Shown: positions 38,532 through 48,400 of the stretch, in pieces
Layout: every line of letters begins with the position of its first letter
How positions within the stretch are numbered: position 1 is the stretch's first letter
NCBI RefSeq assembly: GCF_048128805.1
Contig: NC_136003.1
Coordinates: 29,565,565 to 29,629,564 of the forward strand
Source of the DNA: Centroberyx gerrardi
Lineage: Eukaryota; Chordata; Actinopteri; Beryciformes; Berycidae
DNA length: 64,000 bases
Direction: 5' to 3'
The notes under the pieces: model-generated
The model's input: the letters and a program-made list of their open reading frames with translations, nothing else
What the model was told of the DNA's origin: nothing
Databases searched by the model: none
Made by a program: the position numbers and the translations under genes

Positions 38532-40571
38532 GCATGGCGCTCCATCTTATGAACAAATCACTCATGGACTTGTGTTTTTTTACCACTGCAGTAACTTCTG
38601 TAAGTCGACTGCCATCCCGATCCACACTCTGTTTCTGCACCTGCAGTAAGTACGATCATACAGCAGGTCTGGGGCTTTCTTAATCTGACTAGTTTGTGTT
38701 TATTTGCCTGAAAGCCTTCGTTTTACCTTTGCCTTCTTCTTTACAAATTGTCTGATAGAAATGTCGTGAGTCCTCTGCAGCTGAAATCAGCCTAATCAAA
38801 TGTTTGACTGAGTTATGTAAAAATCCTTCCGTTTACTGTTTCCATGACCTTTTGTAGCTGCGAGTTCATGAGAGAGTTTGAGGAAATGTTGTTGTTGTTG
38901 TTTCCTCTACCGGCTCCCAGGGCCTGCTGCTGCGGTTTAGAGTCTTTAAAGGCATCAGCAAGACCAAAGATGATGTCATTCTTAATTAATCACTCTTAGC
39001 GTTGTTTCATTATAAGTTAGTACAATGCGAGAATGTATAAAAACAGTGATTTTAGCCACTCTCTCCACTGTTATCTGCCCAATCATATTGTAAACAGTGA
39101 ATGTAAACATGTCTAACCACAAAAATGTTATCAGTCGGGGGTTCATGGGGGTTTAATGCAGATCTGTTTGATTCTTGACATAGAAAATATTGGGAACTTT
39201 TTTCTGGTAGTTCCCTACACTCTCTGACTAGTTTTTAGTCTGTAATGATTTACTGGACTGAAGATGAATTTTTCCTTCTTTATTTTTTTTTCCACTTTTT
39301 TAACTGACAGCATGTGGCAGCTAAACGTGGGTTTTACTTCTGCTTTGAGGCCGTAAAATGTTTTTTTCTGTTATAATGTTTCTAAACCCCAGAATAAAAC
39401 ACACCTGTAGAAAGTTCCCAAAACACATTTTTCTTTGTACAAGTGAAACTCTTGAGGGCGACGTGTAGATTTAGCCAAATACATTTCTGATTGTCTCTTA
39501 AAAGAAAGGACGGATCATGATAATGAGGGCGGAGGATAGAAGAATAGTCGTTTATCTGCTGGTTGACTCCTGACCCAGTTTCCTCTCACATGACTCTGAA
39601 AGGATCACACACACACACACACACACACTTTTTTCTGCCTTTATTTGATTAGTGTCTTACAGGAGAACAGAGATGCAGCTCTGGTTTGAAAACTGCTGCA
39701 CATTACAAGATTTATTAAGTTTACTGCTGCTTATTTGATTAGAAAGAAAGAAAGAGAGACTTTTTTTTCTCTGTACATGTTGTTCTAAGTGAGAACAATA
39801 ACTGAGAGTTGGTTTTTTTTTCCCTGTACACACACACACACACACACACCAATACGAAACCAAACCCCTTAATTTTTATCCCTGAAATGTCCTTAACTTC
39901 TCCATTACATAAACATGAATTATCCATTAAAAATAACATATAGCTTTAAAAAAGTGAGGTTAGCATCATAAGGGATTTATTCATGGGTTGATTCACAGAG
40001 ACACTAGTAATTAAGGAATTTTTCGTGCCTCCTGTGCAGGTTTACAGGGTTATTAAGTGGAAATTAATGGAAAAGTTCCCGTCTACCTGAATTTTACATT
40101 AAGTTAGAAAGTAAGGAGTCAATATTAAGGGGGGCGTTTTAGGAGGTTTCGATTGGGTCTCCTCCATTAATAACTCCCTTAATTAATTTTAAGGGGATGT
40201 TGCATGACTTAAGGGGTGAATTAATGTAAATGAATGAAAATGTATGGTTATTACTGGTTCGTAGAGCACACACACACACACAGAAACTTAGATTGTGAGT
40301 CTTAAATGACTTGTTAAACCCAAACAACACCACAGACAAAAACATGCCACCTTAAGCTCTATAACGCTCTTGTTTCTGACTGATCATGGATGATGTCATG
40401 GTGTGTATTATTATAATTATAATTTGTATTTTGTGGTCCTCTTCCTTCAGAATGGCCATGACAGTTTACTACCTGGCCCACTATGAGCAGCTCTCCCTCG
40501 ACACCTACGAGTTCATCGACTGCGGGACGAACACCACCGTTCCCCACAGCGTCCACCCCTACTCTCCCTGA
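31678..40571 (+). CDS. tmem106a: tmem106a, TMEM106 family membrane protein (7 coding exons)
   Basis: TMEM106 proteins are type II glycoproteins of lysosomes, late endosomes or the plasma membrane, with a cytosolic N-terminus. Exons 31678-31861, 32562-32625, 33409-33562, 34283-34423, 35368-35411, 38592-38645 and 40451-40571 join in frame to 253 residues plus stop; human TMEM106A is about 262. The protein starts MGTVPSRC, where Gly2 may be myristoylated. It has the family signature CPTCQGTGRIPRGQ (50-63), the [8 protein letters not shown]-like NDQRLRPRHT, a transmembrane helix at about 85-108 (KLYVAVSVAVCLLVSS...), and a lumenal LEA-like domain with N-x-T sites (NIT, NLT, NVT, NTT) and the C-terminal YEFIDCG motif. 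Lying between nbr1 and arl4d, it matches TMEM106A rather than B or C. Confidence 0.94.
31863..31918 (+). repeat. (CA)n microsatellite at tmem106a donor
   Basis: CA units begin four bases after the exon 1 donor (GTAACACACA), so the donor is partly built from the repeat. Confidence 0.9.
31986..32230. mobile_element. inverted-repeat element with CACATGTGAA words
   Basis: GGACACATGCTGGTTTTTAT at the left pairs roughly with AAAACCAACACGTGTCC at the right. Several TTCACATGTG/CACATGTGAA words lie between. No ORF. Confidence 0.6.
32562..32625 (+). CDS. tmem106a: tmem106a coding exon 2, GQESKLVAVIPCNDQRLRPR
   Basis: A 64-nt exon. GQESKLVAVIPCNDQRLRPR matches the conserved juxtamembrane block of TMEM106B ([20 protein letters not shown]). 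Borders are TTGCAG and GTAAGA; phase 1 in, 2 out. Confidence 0.95.
32813..33006. mobile_element. palindromic MITE, family A copy 4
   Basis: It begins TTAAAGAGGAACTAAACCCC and ends TAGTTACTCTTTAA, with the family centre inverted (CCACCTGTTGTACTCTGTGG). Part of the right arm is missing between CACCAAAGAT and the terminal repeat. Confidence 0.8.
33409..33562 (+). CDS. tmem106a: tmem106a coding exon 3, transmembrane helix
   Basis: It encodes KLYVAVSVAVCLLVSSLVLF followed by FLFPRSVILSPVAVKSVFV, the signal-anchor helix and the FLFPRS motif shared across the family. It ends with ATG GAT ATT ACA and a GTGAGT donor in phase 0. Confidence 0.96.
33785..34239. mobile_element. inverted-repeat element (TTAAAGTCAAGATGAAA ends)
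   Basis: TTAAAGTCAAGATGAAAT...AATGCC at the left is mirrored by AATGCCGTTTCATCTTGACT, then TTAAAG, at the right. It lies in the tmem106a intron before coding exon 4. Confidence 0.8.
34283..34423 (+). CDS. tmem106a: tmem106a coding exon 4, lumenal domain
   Basis: A 47-codon exon starting NVLNITNHNFAGVQAYNLTV. This is the LEA-like lumenal domain start (human TMEM106B: NTLNITNNNYYSVEVENIT) with three N-glycosylation sequons. An inverted-repeat element ends only about 45 bp upstream. Confidence 0.95.
34487..35250. mobile_element. CTTATTCACACGGCGGCCATTTTG element with inserted SINE-like tail
   Basis: CTTATTCACACGGCGGCCAT at the left pairs with ATGGCCGCTGTGTGAATAAG at the right. A segment at 34723-35035 beginning AATAATAATAACTTTATTTG, with ACAAAGTGCTTTACA, is a separate dispersed repeat inside it. 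The right part is homologous to 62620-62810. Confidence 0.75.
35368..35411 (+). CDS. tmem106a: tmem106a coding exon 5
   Basis: A 44-nt exon, YSFVIPIKLTDSEL, between CCCACAG and GTGAGT. Phase 0 in, 2 out. Confidence 0.9.
36984..37787. mobile_element. GGGGCCAGTTGCA-ended element containing a nested MITE
   Basis: GGGGCCAGTTGCATAAAGCT at the left pairs with TTTCTGCAACTGGCCCC at the right; TAAGACTAG also occurs near both ends. The nested element is 37365-37752. Confidence 0.75.
37365..37752. mobile_element. nested MITE (TTTAAAGGATAAGGCTGG ends)
   Basis: TTAAAGGATAAGGCTGGTGT at the left is mirrored by AACACCATCTGTATCCTTTAA at the right, and CATTTCTTACCGTCAACA by TGTTGACGGTAAGAAATG. Confidence 0.85.
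37830..37878 (+). repeat. 13-bp tandem repeat (GAGGAGTGATGTG)3
   Basis: Three and a half direct copies of GAGGAGTGATGTG. Confidence 0.8.
38225..38532 (+). repeat. (TG)n/TATG-rich DNA and (TATC)n
   Basis: TG repeats at 38226-38247 pass into TATGTATATG words and then (CTAT)n at 38499-38530, just upstream of tmem106a coding exon 6. Confidence 0.85.
38592..38645 (+). CDS. tmem106a: tmem106a coding exon 6
   Basis: A 54-nt exon, NFCKSTAIPIHTLFLHLQ. The first base completes the split Asn codon. It corresponds to the YDFCTLISIKVHNIVLMMQ strand of TMEM106B. The next triplet would be TAA if the intron were retained. Confidence 0.9.
40451..40571 (+). CDS. tmem106a: tmem106a last coding exon
   Basis: It encodes MAMTVYYLAHYEQLSLDTYE and FIDCGTNTTVPHSVHPYSP, then TGA. 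The FIDCGTNTT ending aligns with YVDCGRNTT of TMEM106B. Confidence 0.95.
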
Positions 40572-40572
40572 C

Positions 40573-40880
40573 GGACGGACGGACGGGTAGATGGACAGAT
40601 GGATGGACAGATGGATGGACAGATGGATGGACAGATGGATGAAGGAAGAGATAAATAGATGCAGTGGACAATTTGTTCATATCTGCCAGGCAGAATAGCG
40701 GGGTGTGCAATGTATTTTCCGTGAACTTTCTCCCTAAAACCTTTGATTAATAACAGATATGATGCGTTATGCCGTTCCCTCTCGTCCCACCTGGATGGAT
40801 GGATGGATGGATGGATGGATGGATGGATGAGTGAATGAATGAATGGATGAACAGGCAGCCAGGTAAAGGCAGATGGATTT
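40573..40880 (+). repeat. GGAC/GGAT tetranucleotide repeats in tmem106a 3' UTR
   Basis: (GGAC)n begins directly after the stop codon, followed by 12-bp units ATGGACAGATGG. (GGAT)n lies at 40792-40830 and (GAAT)n follows. The antisense HPSI-repeat ORFs here are artefacts. Confidence 0.9.
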
Positions 40881-41660
40881 GATTGATTGAAGGAAGGAAG
40901 GGCAAACGCTCTTCGACATTCCTCCCCCACCCTCTGATTCTGACGGATGAATGTTCAGAAAAGATGAATAGACGGATTTCCCGACAAACTGCTGGAAAGG
41001 AAAGACTGATGGAGGGATGGAGTGAAGGAAGGAAGGATGGAAGGATGGATAGACATGCACCACTTTCCTCATTCCTACCCCGTCTTCTTCTGACGGAAGG
41101 ACAGATGGATCCGAATTTCAACGTGCACAACTGCAGCTTCCAGTTCACACAAAGTTGCAGTTTTTTTTTTTTTTTTATCAGAAGCATCGCTCCGACGGCC
41201 TGAAAACAGCACCGAGAGGAAAACTGAGACCACGTCTGTAGTCGTCTGTAGTCGTCTGTAGCTGCTGCCTGCTTCGGTTTGTGGTAACAGGAACCTAAAC
41301 ATCTTTCTCCGGCAGTTTACCGTGCCATAATATCATACTGTGAGAAGCTTTTTGCTCGTTTGGGTTGATGTTGAACATTTCTTTGTATTCAAATAGCAAA
41401 TATCAGCATCTGATCTCCCCCTGTGCTTCATTTTGTCATGTTTTACAAGAGCTGAAAGAGAAAGTCTGCAAAAAAAAAAGTCTCCACATTTAACACGTAC
41501 ATTGTCTTAATCACAAAACTGAGCGAAAATGAAAACTGCACTGTGTTTTTTTCTGTTTTTTCGTCAATTTCGTTGCAGCCGTATTATAAATACAGACAGG
41601 CAAGTGGAATCATGGATGGAGTCTGTTCTTATCTTGTAATTCTTCTGAAGGGGTCGATGG

Positions 41661-41701
<41 letters not shown>

Positions 41702-42679
41702 CAGCCATGTTTCCCCTCACAGTCTAAGCGATGTTTCCTACAGGTTGAGAGGCAGTTTGGTACGGAGGAAATCATCAGCAGCAGGAAAAGCCATGCAACA
41801 CATTTCATGTCAGATTTCACCCAGTTCTGTTTTCACTGAAGAGACACTGACAACTTTCACCCTTCATGATTTCCTCTTTTTTGTTTTTTTTCTGTCATTC
41901 AAACAATGAGATGAAGAAGTCGGTGAGGGGAGTTCGCCAGTCCTGTTAAACTCGACTGTTGCACTTACTGTAAATCACTTTGGGGCAAGAGCGTGTCAGC
42001 GGTGCCTGAACTGTAAATAGTAGAAAATTGTCTTATGTGATTGCTGTAACGTGAATTAATCAGTAGGGGGCGCCAACACGCTTCTCTGCCAAAGCCAAAT
42101 CCACCTTTAGGAATTGGATTTAATGTTTTACAAACGTCTGTTAACTTTCCCCCTCACCTTACACACTGAATGACTGTGAGCCGGCTCGGAAAATAATCAC
42201 AAATTACAACAACTTTTCTCTCCGTTATCTTTGTACTGTGTTTTCTTGTGCTTCTTTATTGTGAGGTTGCTTGCATGTACAATCATGAATGCTGCTGACG
42301 TGGATTTATCACTGGCTGCTCTTCCTGTAAACTGGATTAGAGCGTCAGAGGCATGCCTGGAAATGAAGTGTAGACAGTGTGGGCGGGAGGATGCAGTTTT
42401 TCCACATGATCTGAAGTCATTTAAATCCCATTCACTTCTAGTAGAGCCGTGATAACCGGACAGTGTTTTGTAATATTTGGCATCCAAACCAAACTGTGCT
42501 GCAGCGCTCGGGTCAGTTTGTCTGCTTTCCTTTGCCTCGAGAGGAAAGTGCAGTTCCTCCTCCTCCTCCTCCTCCTCCTCTTCCTCACCACTGCTGGGTG
42601 TACTGTAGTGACTGTGAAGGAAAACAGTTACTATTCCACCGATAAGCCCGACATAAAATACTTCAAAAAAATACACACT

Positions 42680-42835
42680 GCATGTACAAAACATTAGGAA
42701 CTCTTGCTCTTTTCTGGGTGAAAGCTATAGGATCCTTTACTGATTTCAGTCATGTAGGACAGAGACAGGATTTAGAGTTTTTTTTAAGCTTTGAGAAGCC
42801 TTCTTGTGTCAGGCAGGTGTTCCTAACGTCCTGCT
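42680..42835. mobile_element. ACAAAACATTAGGAAC dispersed repeat
   Basis: Begins GTACAAAACATTAGGAACTC with GGTGAAAGCTATAGGATCCT. It resembles the ACAAAACATTA..GGTGAATCCAG sequence at 44535-44660, with GCTGAGACATGGATTG. Both belong to a common fish repeat associated with Tc1-like ends. The right end GTTCCTAACGT is inverted. Confidence 0.55.
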
Positions 42836-42936
42836 CTCTGGACAGCCAGCCGTACGTACAGAGTATCTGTTTGGGACCTTGGCGCTGTGCGGGACGGGGC
42901 GCAGGTCGGCCTGACAGTTGGGGCAGTGGCTCCCAG
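42809..42936 (-). CDS. ccdc200: candidate ccdc200 last exon (CPNC motif)
   Basis: After TCTGTCTCCAG, the phase demanded by the previous exon gives AGSHCPNCQADLRPVPHSAK, then VPNRYSV and a stop at 42809-42811. The last 40 bases merge with a dispersed repeat (42680-42835). A minus-strand AATAAA lies at 42255-42260. Another downstream exon cannot be excluded. Confidence 0.45.
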
Positions 42937-44140
42937 CTGGAGACAGAAACACACAAGATCAGCAAACCTGCAAGACATTGATTCGAAGTTGGAAAGCAAA
43001 CTGCATCGATTTGAAAAGCTGGGATTGATTAATATTGATTAATATTAAGGTGTTTGTGAGCTGAACAAGGCAGAAAGGGAGAAGACTAGAAAAAGTTGTT
43101 GAAAATATATTACAGACACACTGAGCTGCTGTTCCTTGAAGCTTTAAGTTTTGCCTTAAAAATAAATGTAATGCTTTGAACTTACCTGGTGTAAAGTTTA
43201 CATGTGTTTACTTATTGCTGACTGAGTCCGTCAAGTGACTTTTTTACAAATTACCTATAATAATAATAATAATAAACTTTATTTGTATGGCACTTTTCAA
43301 AATGCAGAGTTTACAAAGTGCTTTACATAAATATTAAAACAATAAAAGCAATACACATACTGCAAATAAAATAATAAAAAGTAGACACAATAAAACAGTA
43401 AAATAAATAAATAAAAATACATGAATAAAATTATAAGAGGGGCATAATCAGAGAGATAAAAAGGCAAGAGCGAACAGATGAGTTTTAATTTAAAAACCTC
43501 AACAGATTCAAGACTGTTCCACAGTTTAGTGGAGTTATAAAAGTAATCGCATCAAATCGTGGGCAGAATGAGAAATTTTAGGATTCATTGAAAGAATCGA
43601 ATCATCAGATTGAAAGGTTACACCCTATAGTTCATGTGAATGAGTGGGTTTGAATGAGCAGGTTGGGCGTCTGGCTCGAGAACATGTTTACAGGACAGGT
43701 GTCTGTTCTAGGAATCAAACCTGTGAGCTTTTCAGCATGGGAGAGTCACTCTAACCCTAAATAACTCACTTCTCCTTCATATCCTCGGTTTCACCTATAG
43801 ATTTACTCATTCCGGATAACTCCTAAAGGACAATCTTCCCACACCGGGAGTTGAACCCGGGCCGCCTGGGTGAAAACCAGGAATCCTAACCGCTAGACCA
43901 TATGGGAACTTGAGAACCAATGAGAGAGAGAGAGATGAACTAATATCTAAACATAATATCTTTCCATCTGCTGCCATCAGTCGTGTGCGGGACGCGGCCC
44001 GGCTGAGGCTGAACGGTAAATCTCAGGTTTCCAATCGCTGCTATTTGAGACTCGCAGTGTGGGAGCAGCTGAGTGTGGCCCTCATGAATTATTCAGCAGG
44101 CCTCGTTCTAATGGGAACACTGTGGAGCGTGACCTACCTG

Positions 44141-44180
<40 letters not shown>

Positions 44181-45022
44181 TTACTGTTTTCAAAGTAAAA
44201 AGTTGAATGAGGAAAAGCCATGGATAGTGTGTACATGCCTGTCTGTGTGTGTGTGTATGTGGTTTTGGTAGTATATTAGCATATTGTCGCAGTTAGGAAA
44301 ACCTCATATCTCCAAAATGTCAACTTTTCAGGAACTAATAAAAAGGGTCTGAGAATTTCATCAAGCCATACAGGAACATGAAATCCTTCAGCTGAAGTGA
44401 AAACATGAATATCACCAAAATTGGAGTTATGAGGTTTTCACACAGCAACAGTGATATTTATATGATAGTGACATGTTTGTAGTTTAGTCAGAATATCAGG
44501 TAAAATAGTGAAACCTGGCAAAAACACACAAAATGGAGCAGACAAAACATTAAGACCTTGTGAACTAGACTAAGGTGAATCCAGTCCCAGGTGATTTTTT
44601 TTTAAGATTTGAGGCAGCTGAGACATGGATTGTGCAAAGGAGGCATTTTAAGGCATTTAAAAAAAAAAAAAAAAAGTCATATCTAATCTTATAAAATCAT
44701 TAATGGCACAAAAGTAAAACACATTTTTAAAATGCAGTAGGTTGACATGCCAAGACTTGCATCAACTGAACTCATTTAGAGACACTGAATCATCAACTTC
44801 AGATGATGATTTTTTTTCCCAAAGTGGATATATAGCATTTTGGAGTAAACTAATGTAACTTCATTAGGAAGGTGGTTCTAATGTTTTCATATGCTAATTT
44901 TATGTTAGTTTATAATGTAGAATTCACACACACACACACACACACACATTGTATCTTACTGTAATAGTGGAAAAAACCCTTTGTCTAGGAAAGGCATGAA
45001 TTAGTAATTTTTATCACAAAGT

Positions 45023-45070
<48 letters not shown>

Positions 45071-45179
45071 ACAAGGGCTTCCTTGCATGCATATCAGTGT
45101 GCACACATGTATGTGCTTGTGCCTTCATGCATAACCGTGTTTCCATTCAGCAGCTTGCACATGCAGATGTGCTGTTAGC

Positions 45180-45233
<54 letters not shown>

Positions 45234-45373
45234 ACTTCACTAATGAGGCCGCTCAGGTGTTAAACACCTTCCGACATCACACACACATTCATGAAGCAAT
45301 AAGAGAGCAGACAGTCACACCATTATCCTCTCTGTGGAGGCAAATAGGGGGGATTAGCTTCACTCGTAAGGGG

Positions 45374-45415
<42 letters not shown>

Positions 45416-48400
45416 GACAGCCCAGCTCCACAGTAGTCATGTTTGGACATGATCCAATGGGCAATTAAATGTAAACAAACGTTTCTTAGGCGTAAAATTG
45501 GTTCCTTGTCTGGTCAGATTCACTTTTGTTAAGAGAACTGTATTAGAATGAGACAAAGACAAACCAGGCTCAATATGGAGGAGTATAGAGGCAGAATCAC
45601 TCACAACACAACATGAAACTGTCATGTACAGTGTGTCTGAGATGCAGTATGATGAATGCAGGTTTGTACTGATACCTGTTTGCTCTTGTGTTGTGTTTGA
45701 CTCTGCTGCTTTGGATCTGGACTCTGAATACTCCTGCAGCAGCTGTGGGAAGAGAGGGAGACTCAGATACACAGACACTCCCAAACACTCAGACACAGTG
45801 CCGCAGCTTAGAGGAACACACCAGGTTTATGGGAGTTTGGCCCACTAAAACTTAAAGGAATAGTTTGGTATTTTGAATCCCTGCGCCCCAAATAATAATA
45901 CGTTTTCCATCATGATCCCCATTAGTACTATAGGACACATATCCCTCCGCGAATGCAGCAAAAACGAGAGCCAGAAGAATGACCCTGTCTCCAAAAATAA
46001 CTGATGACAGAAAGCTCTTTTTTTTTTTCAATTTTTCAAGATAACATACTGGCACCGGTACTGTGAGTGTCATGTTTTGCAAAACAACGTTTACCATAGT
46101 TTTCACAGACTGTGGCGTATGTCCCCTAGGTTTCTATTGCAGTAGAGTAGGAGGGGGCGGAGCAGGCGGTTTCTACTAACACGGATCATGATGGAAAAAT
46201 TGTTATTTGGGCCGAGGGTTCAAAATACCCAACTATTCCTTTAAGCTGTTAAGTGATGAGAACAGAGATGCGAAAATCATGCGTGTGTCCCTGGTAGATC
46301 GTTGGCTCTGGCTTTTCTTTTCTTTTCTTTTCTTTTCTTTTCTTTTCTTTTCTTTTCTTTTCTTTTCTTTTCTGTCCTGTTCAGTGCTATAGTGGGCCCT
46401 CTGCTTACTAAAGTTTCATCTCTCTCATCATCATCATCTTTATTCCCTTCTTCTTGTTTTTTCTACAAGTCACTTCAATAGCCTGAAGATCTCCATTAAG
46501 GAAAGACTCCACTGAAGATATGTGAGCCTCTGTGACCCAGTGACCTCCATCAGTATCCAGTTTACCCAGTGACCCAGTGACCCAGTGACCCAGGCCACAT
46601 CCACACTAATACGTTTTCGTTTTAAAATGCATAACTTTTGCTACGTTTATGCCTAGCGTCCGCACTACTCCGGCGTTTTCGGACCCCTAAAACGGAGACT
46701 TTTGAAAACGCTGCTGACCCCGTTTTAGTTCGAAAACTCCGGGATTGCGTTTTAGTCTGGACGGGCGGAAACGGAGACTTTTGAAAACGATGACGCAGAC
46801 GCCCACGTTCGCTTCCTGATTGGGTCTTATCAGTCACGACGTCCGCCTCGACCGCCTTATACTCGTGTGTTACTTTCAGTAACAGTTCCACCTCGTCGTC
46901 GGTCCAAGCAAAGAAATCTCTGGTCGTACTTTTCGCCGTTGCTGTTCTTCCTCCGTAGTATTTTCTGCAACTAAGCGACCGACCGCAGAGTAGACAATCT
47001 GCTTCCTGTTTACACCGGCACACGCATGCCCAGTGTACGTGAATGGTCATGTGATATGCGTTTTCAGGCGTGTTAGTATGGACGGAGATTATTTCTGAAA
47101 CGCTCGTGTGGACGGAGATCGTTAAAACGTATTAGTGTGGATGTGGCCCCAGTGCCACCGCTCTCCTGTTGCAGTGTTTTGTTTTTTCACTGCAGACCTT
47201 TACGTTGGACCAAAACAAATTGTGGTCATAAAACAGATTTTTAAGTGTGTCAATAAATTCCCTCTTTTAGATAAAGGCACAGTCTGCCTACAGAGATCAA
47301 AACATTAACAGAGCCCTAGGTTTTTAATAAAAGAGTAAAGCAATGGCTTAAACAGAATCACACATGTAATCGCTAACTATGATCTTTCTCTACATTTGAT
47401 AGAATGTACTTTATGAATTTAAATTACATTATTGTACTTTCTTTTCTTTTTCAATCTTGAATATTGCTGTCATGTTTTAAACGTGTTGTGTTGTGAGCAT
47501 GTGTTTCTTGTTTTTTAACCTGTAACAGTGTCTATTTGCATCGCCCCTGACAAATAAACAAATAAATAAAAATAACAACAAAAAATATTCAGTCAAGTCA
47601 GAATGACACCAAGTCCAATCTTGGCTGTTATTTTGTTTGAAAGTAGCTAAGGAATCGGTCAAAAAATTGTGGTTATTGACCATAAAAGGTATTAAAATTT
47701 GTTTTAATAATGTGAAATCAAGCATTTTATAAGAGGTGTCACTTTGTTCCATTGCTTGATATCTGATTTTGGACTAAAACTCTTTAATTTCCTGACAGTC
47801 GCATGAGGTGTGATGTGGTTTCAGACAAAGCTCCCTGCTCTCTCCCTGTCTGCAGACACTTGTCAAGTCATTAGCATGTGCTGAGGGAGTGTGTGAGTGT
47901 GTGTGAGAGGAAACACACTCTGTCTCTACAGCTCAGCTCGTTCACAAAGGATACACAGCTGCAGCAGAGGAAGACTCGGTGTGATGAAGGAGGTTTTGGA
48001 GTCATTTCTGATAAGGATCCCTCTTTCTTTCAACTGTCTGTTTAAAGCTTTATTGAGCTTTTCAATGCATGACTTAAGTTTCCTGCTGTGCACTTTTCTT
48101 TTTTTAAAGATTAGACTATAAGAGACCATAGGCTGAGATTACATTAGATTAGATTAGATTAAATTACATAACATTAAATTCACATTGAACAGCTGACCAG
48201 GCCCACAGACTTGTTACATTCTTTGAATAGATAGCCAAGGGTGGAAGTAACTAATTTACTCACATTACTGTAACTGACTTTTTTGAGGTTTTTATTAAGT
48301 CAGTAATTTTACTTTTACTTAAGTACATCTTTGCACTATTGTACTTCTCTACATTTTAAATCACATCCATCACAGAGTACACATTTTGTGTGAAACATGA

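Larger units (their letters stand above)
40572..43185 (+). other. tmem106a 3' UTR and tail-to-tail junction
   Basis: No further + strand exon is visible. A possible poly(A) signal AATAAA is at 43161-43166, with no stronger one seen nearer. It holds (TG)n at 41667-41700, (TCC)n at 42555-42582, and the last exon of the antisense candidate gene at 42809-42936. The transcript end is uncertain. Confidence 0.4.

Noticed and set aside
40513-41187. Antisense ORFs with HPSIHPS repeats
   Set aside because: They are products of (GGAT)n/(GGAC)n tetranucleotides in the tmem106a 3' UTR.
46622-47050. 142-codon ORF as a host gene
   Set aside because: It lies wholly inside a transposon with inverted ends and target duplications and has relatives at 21322 and 63612.
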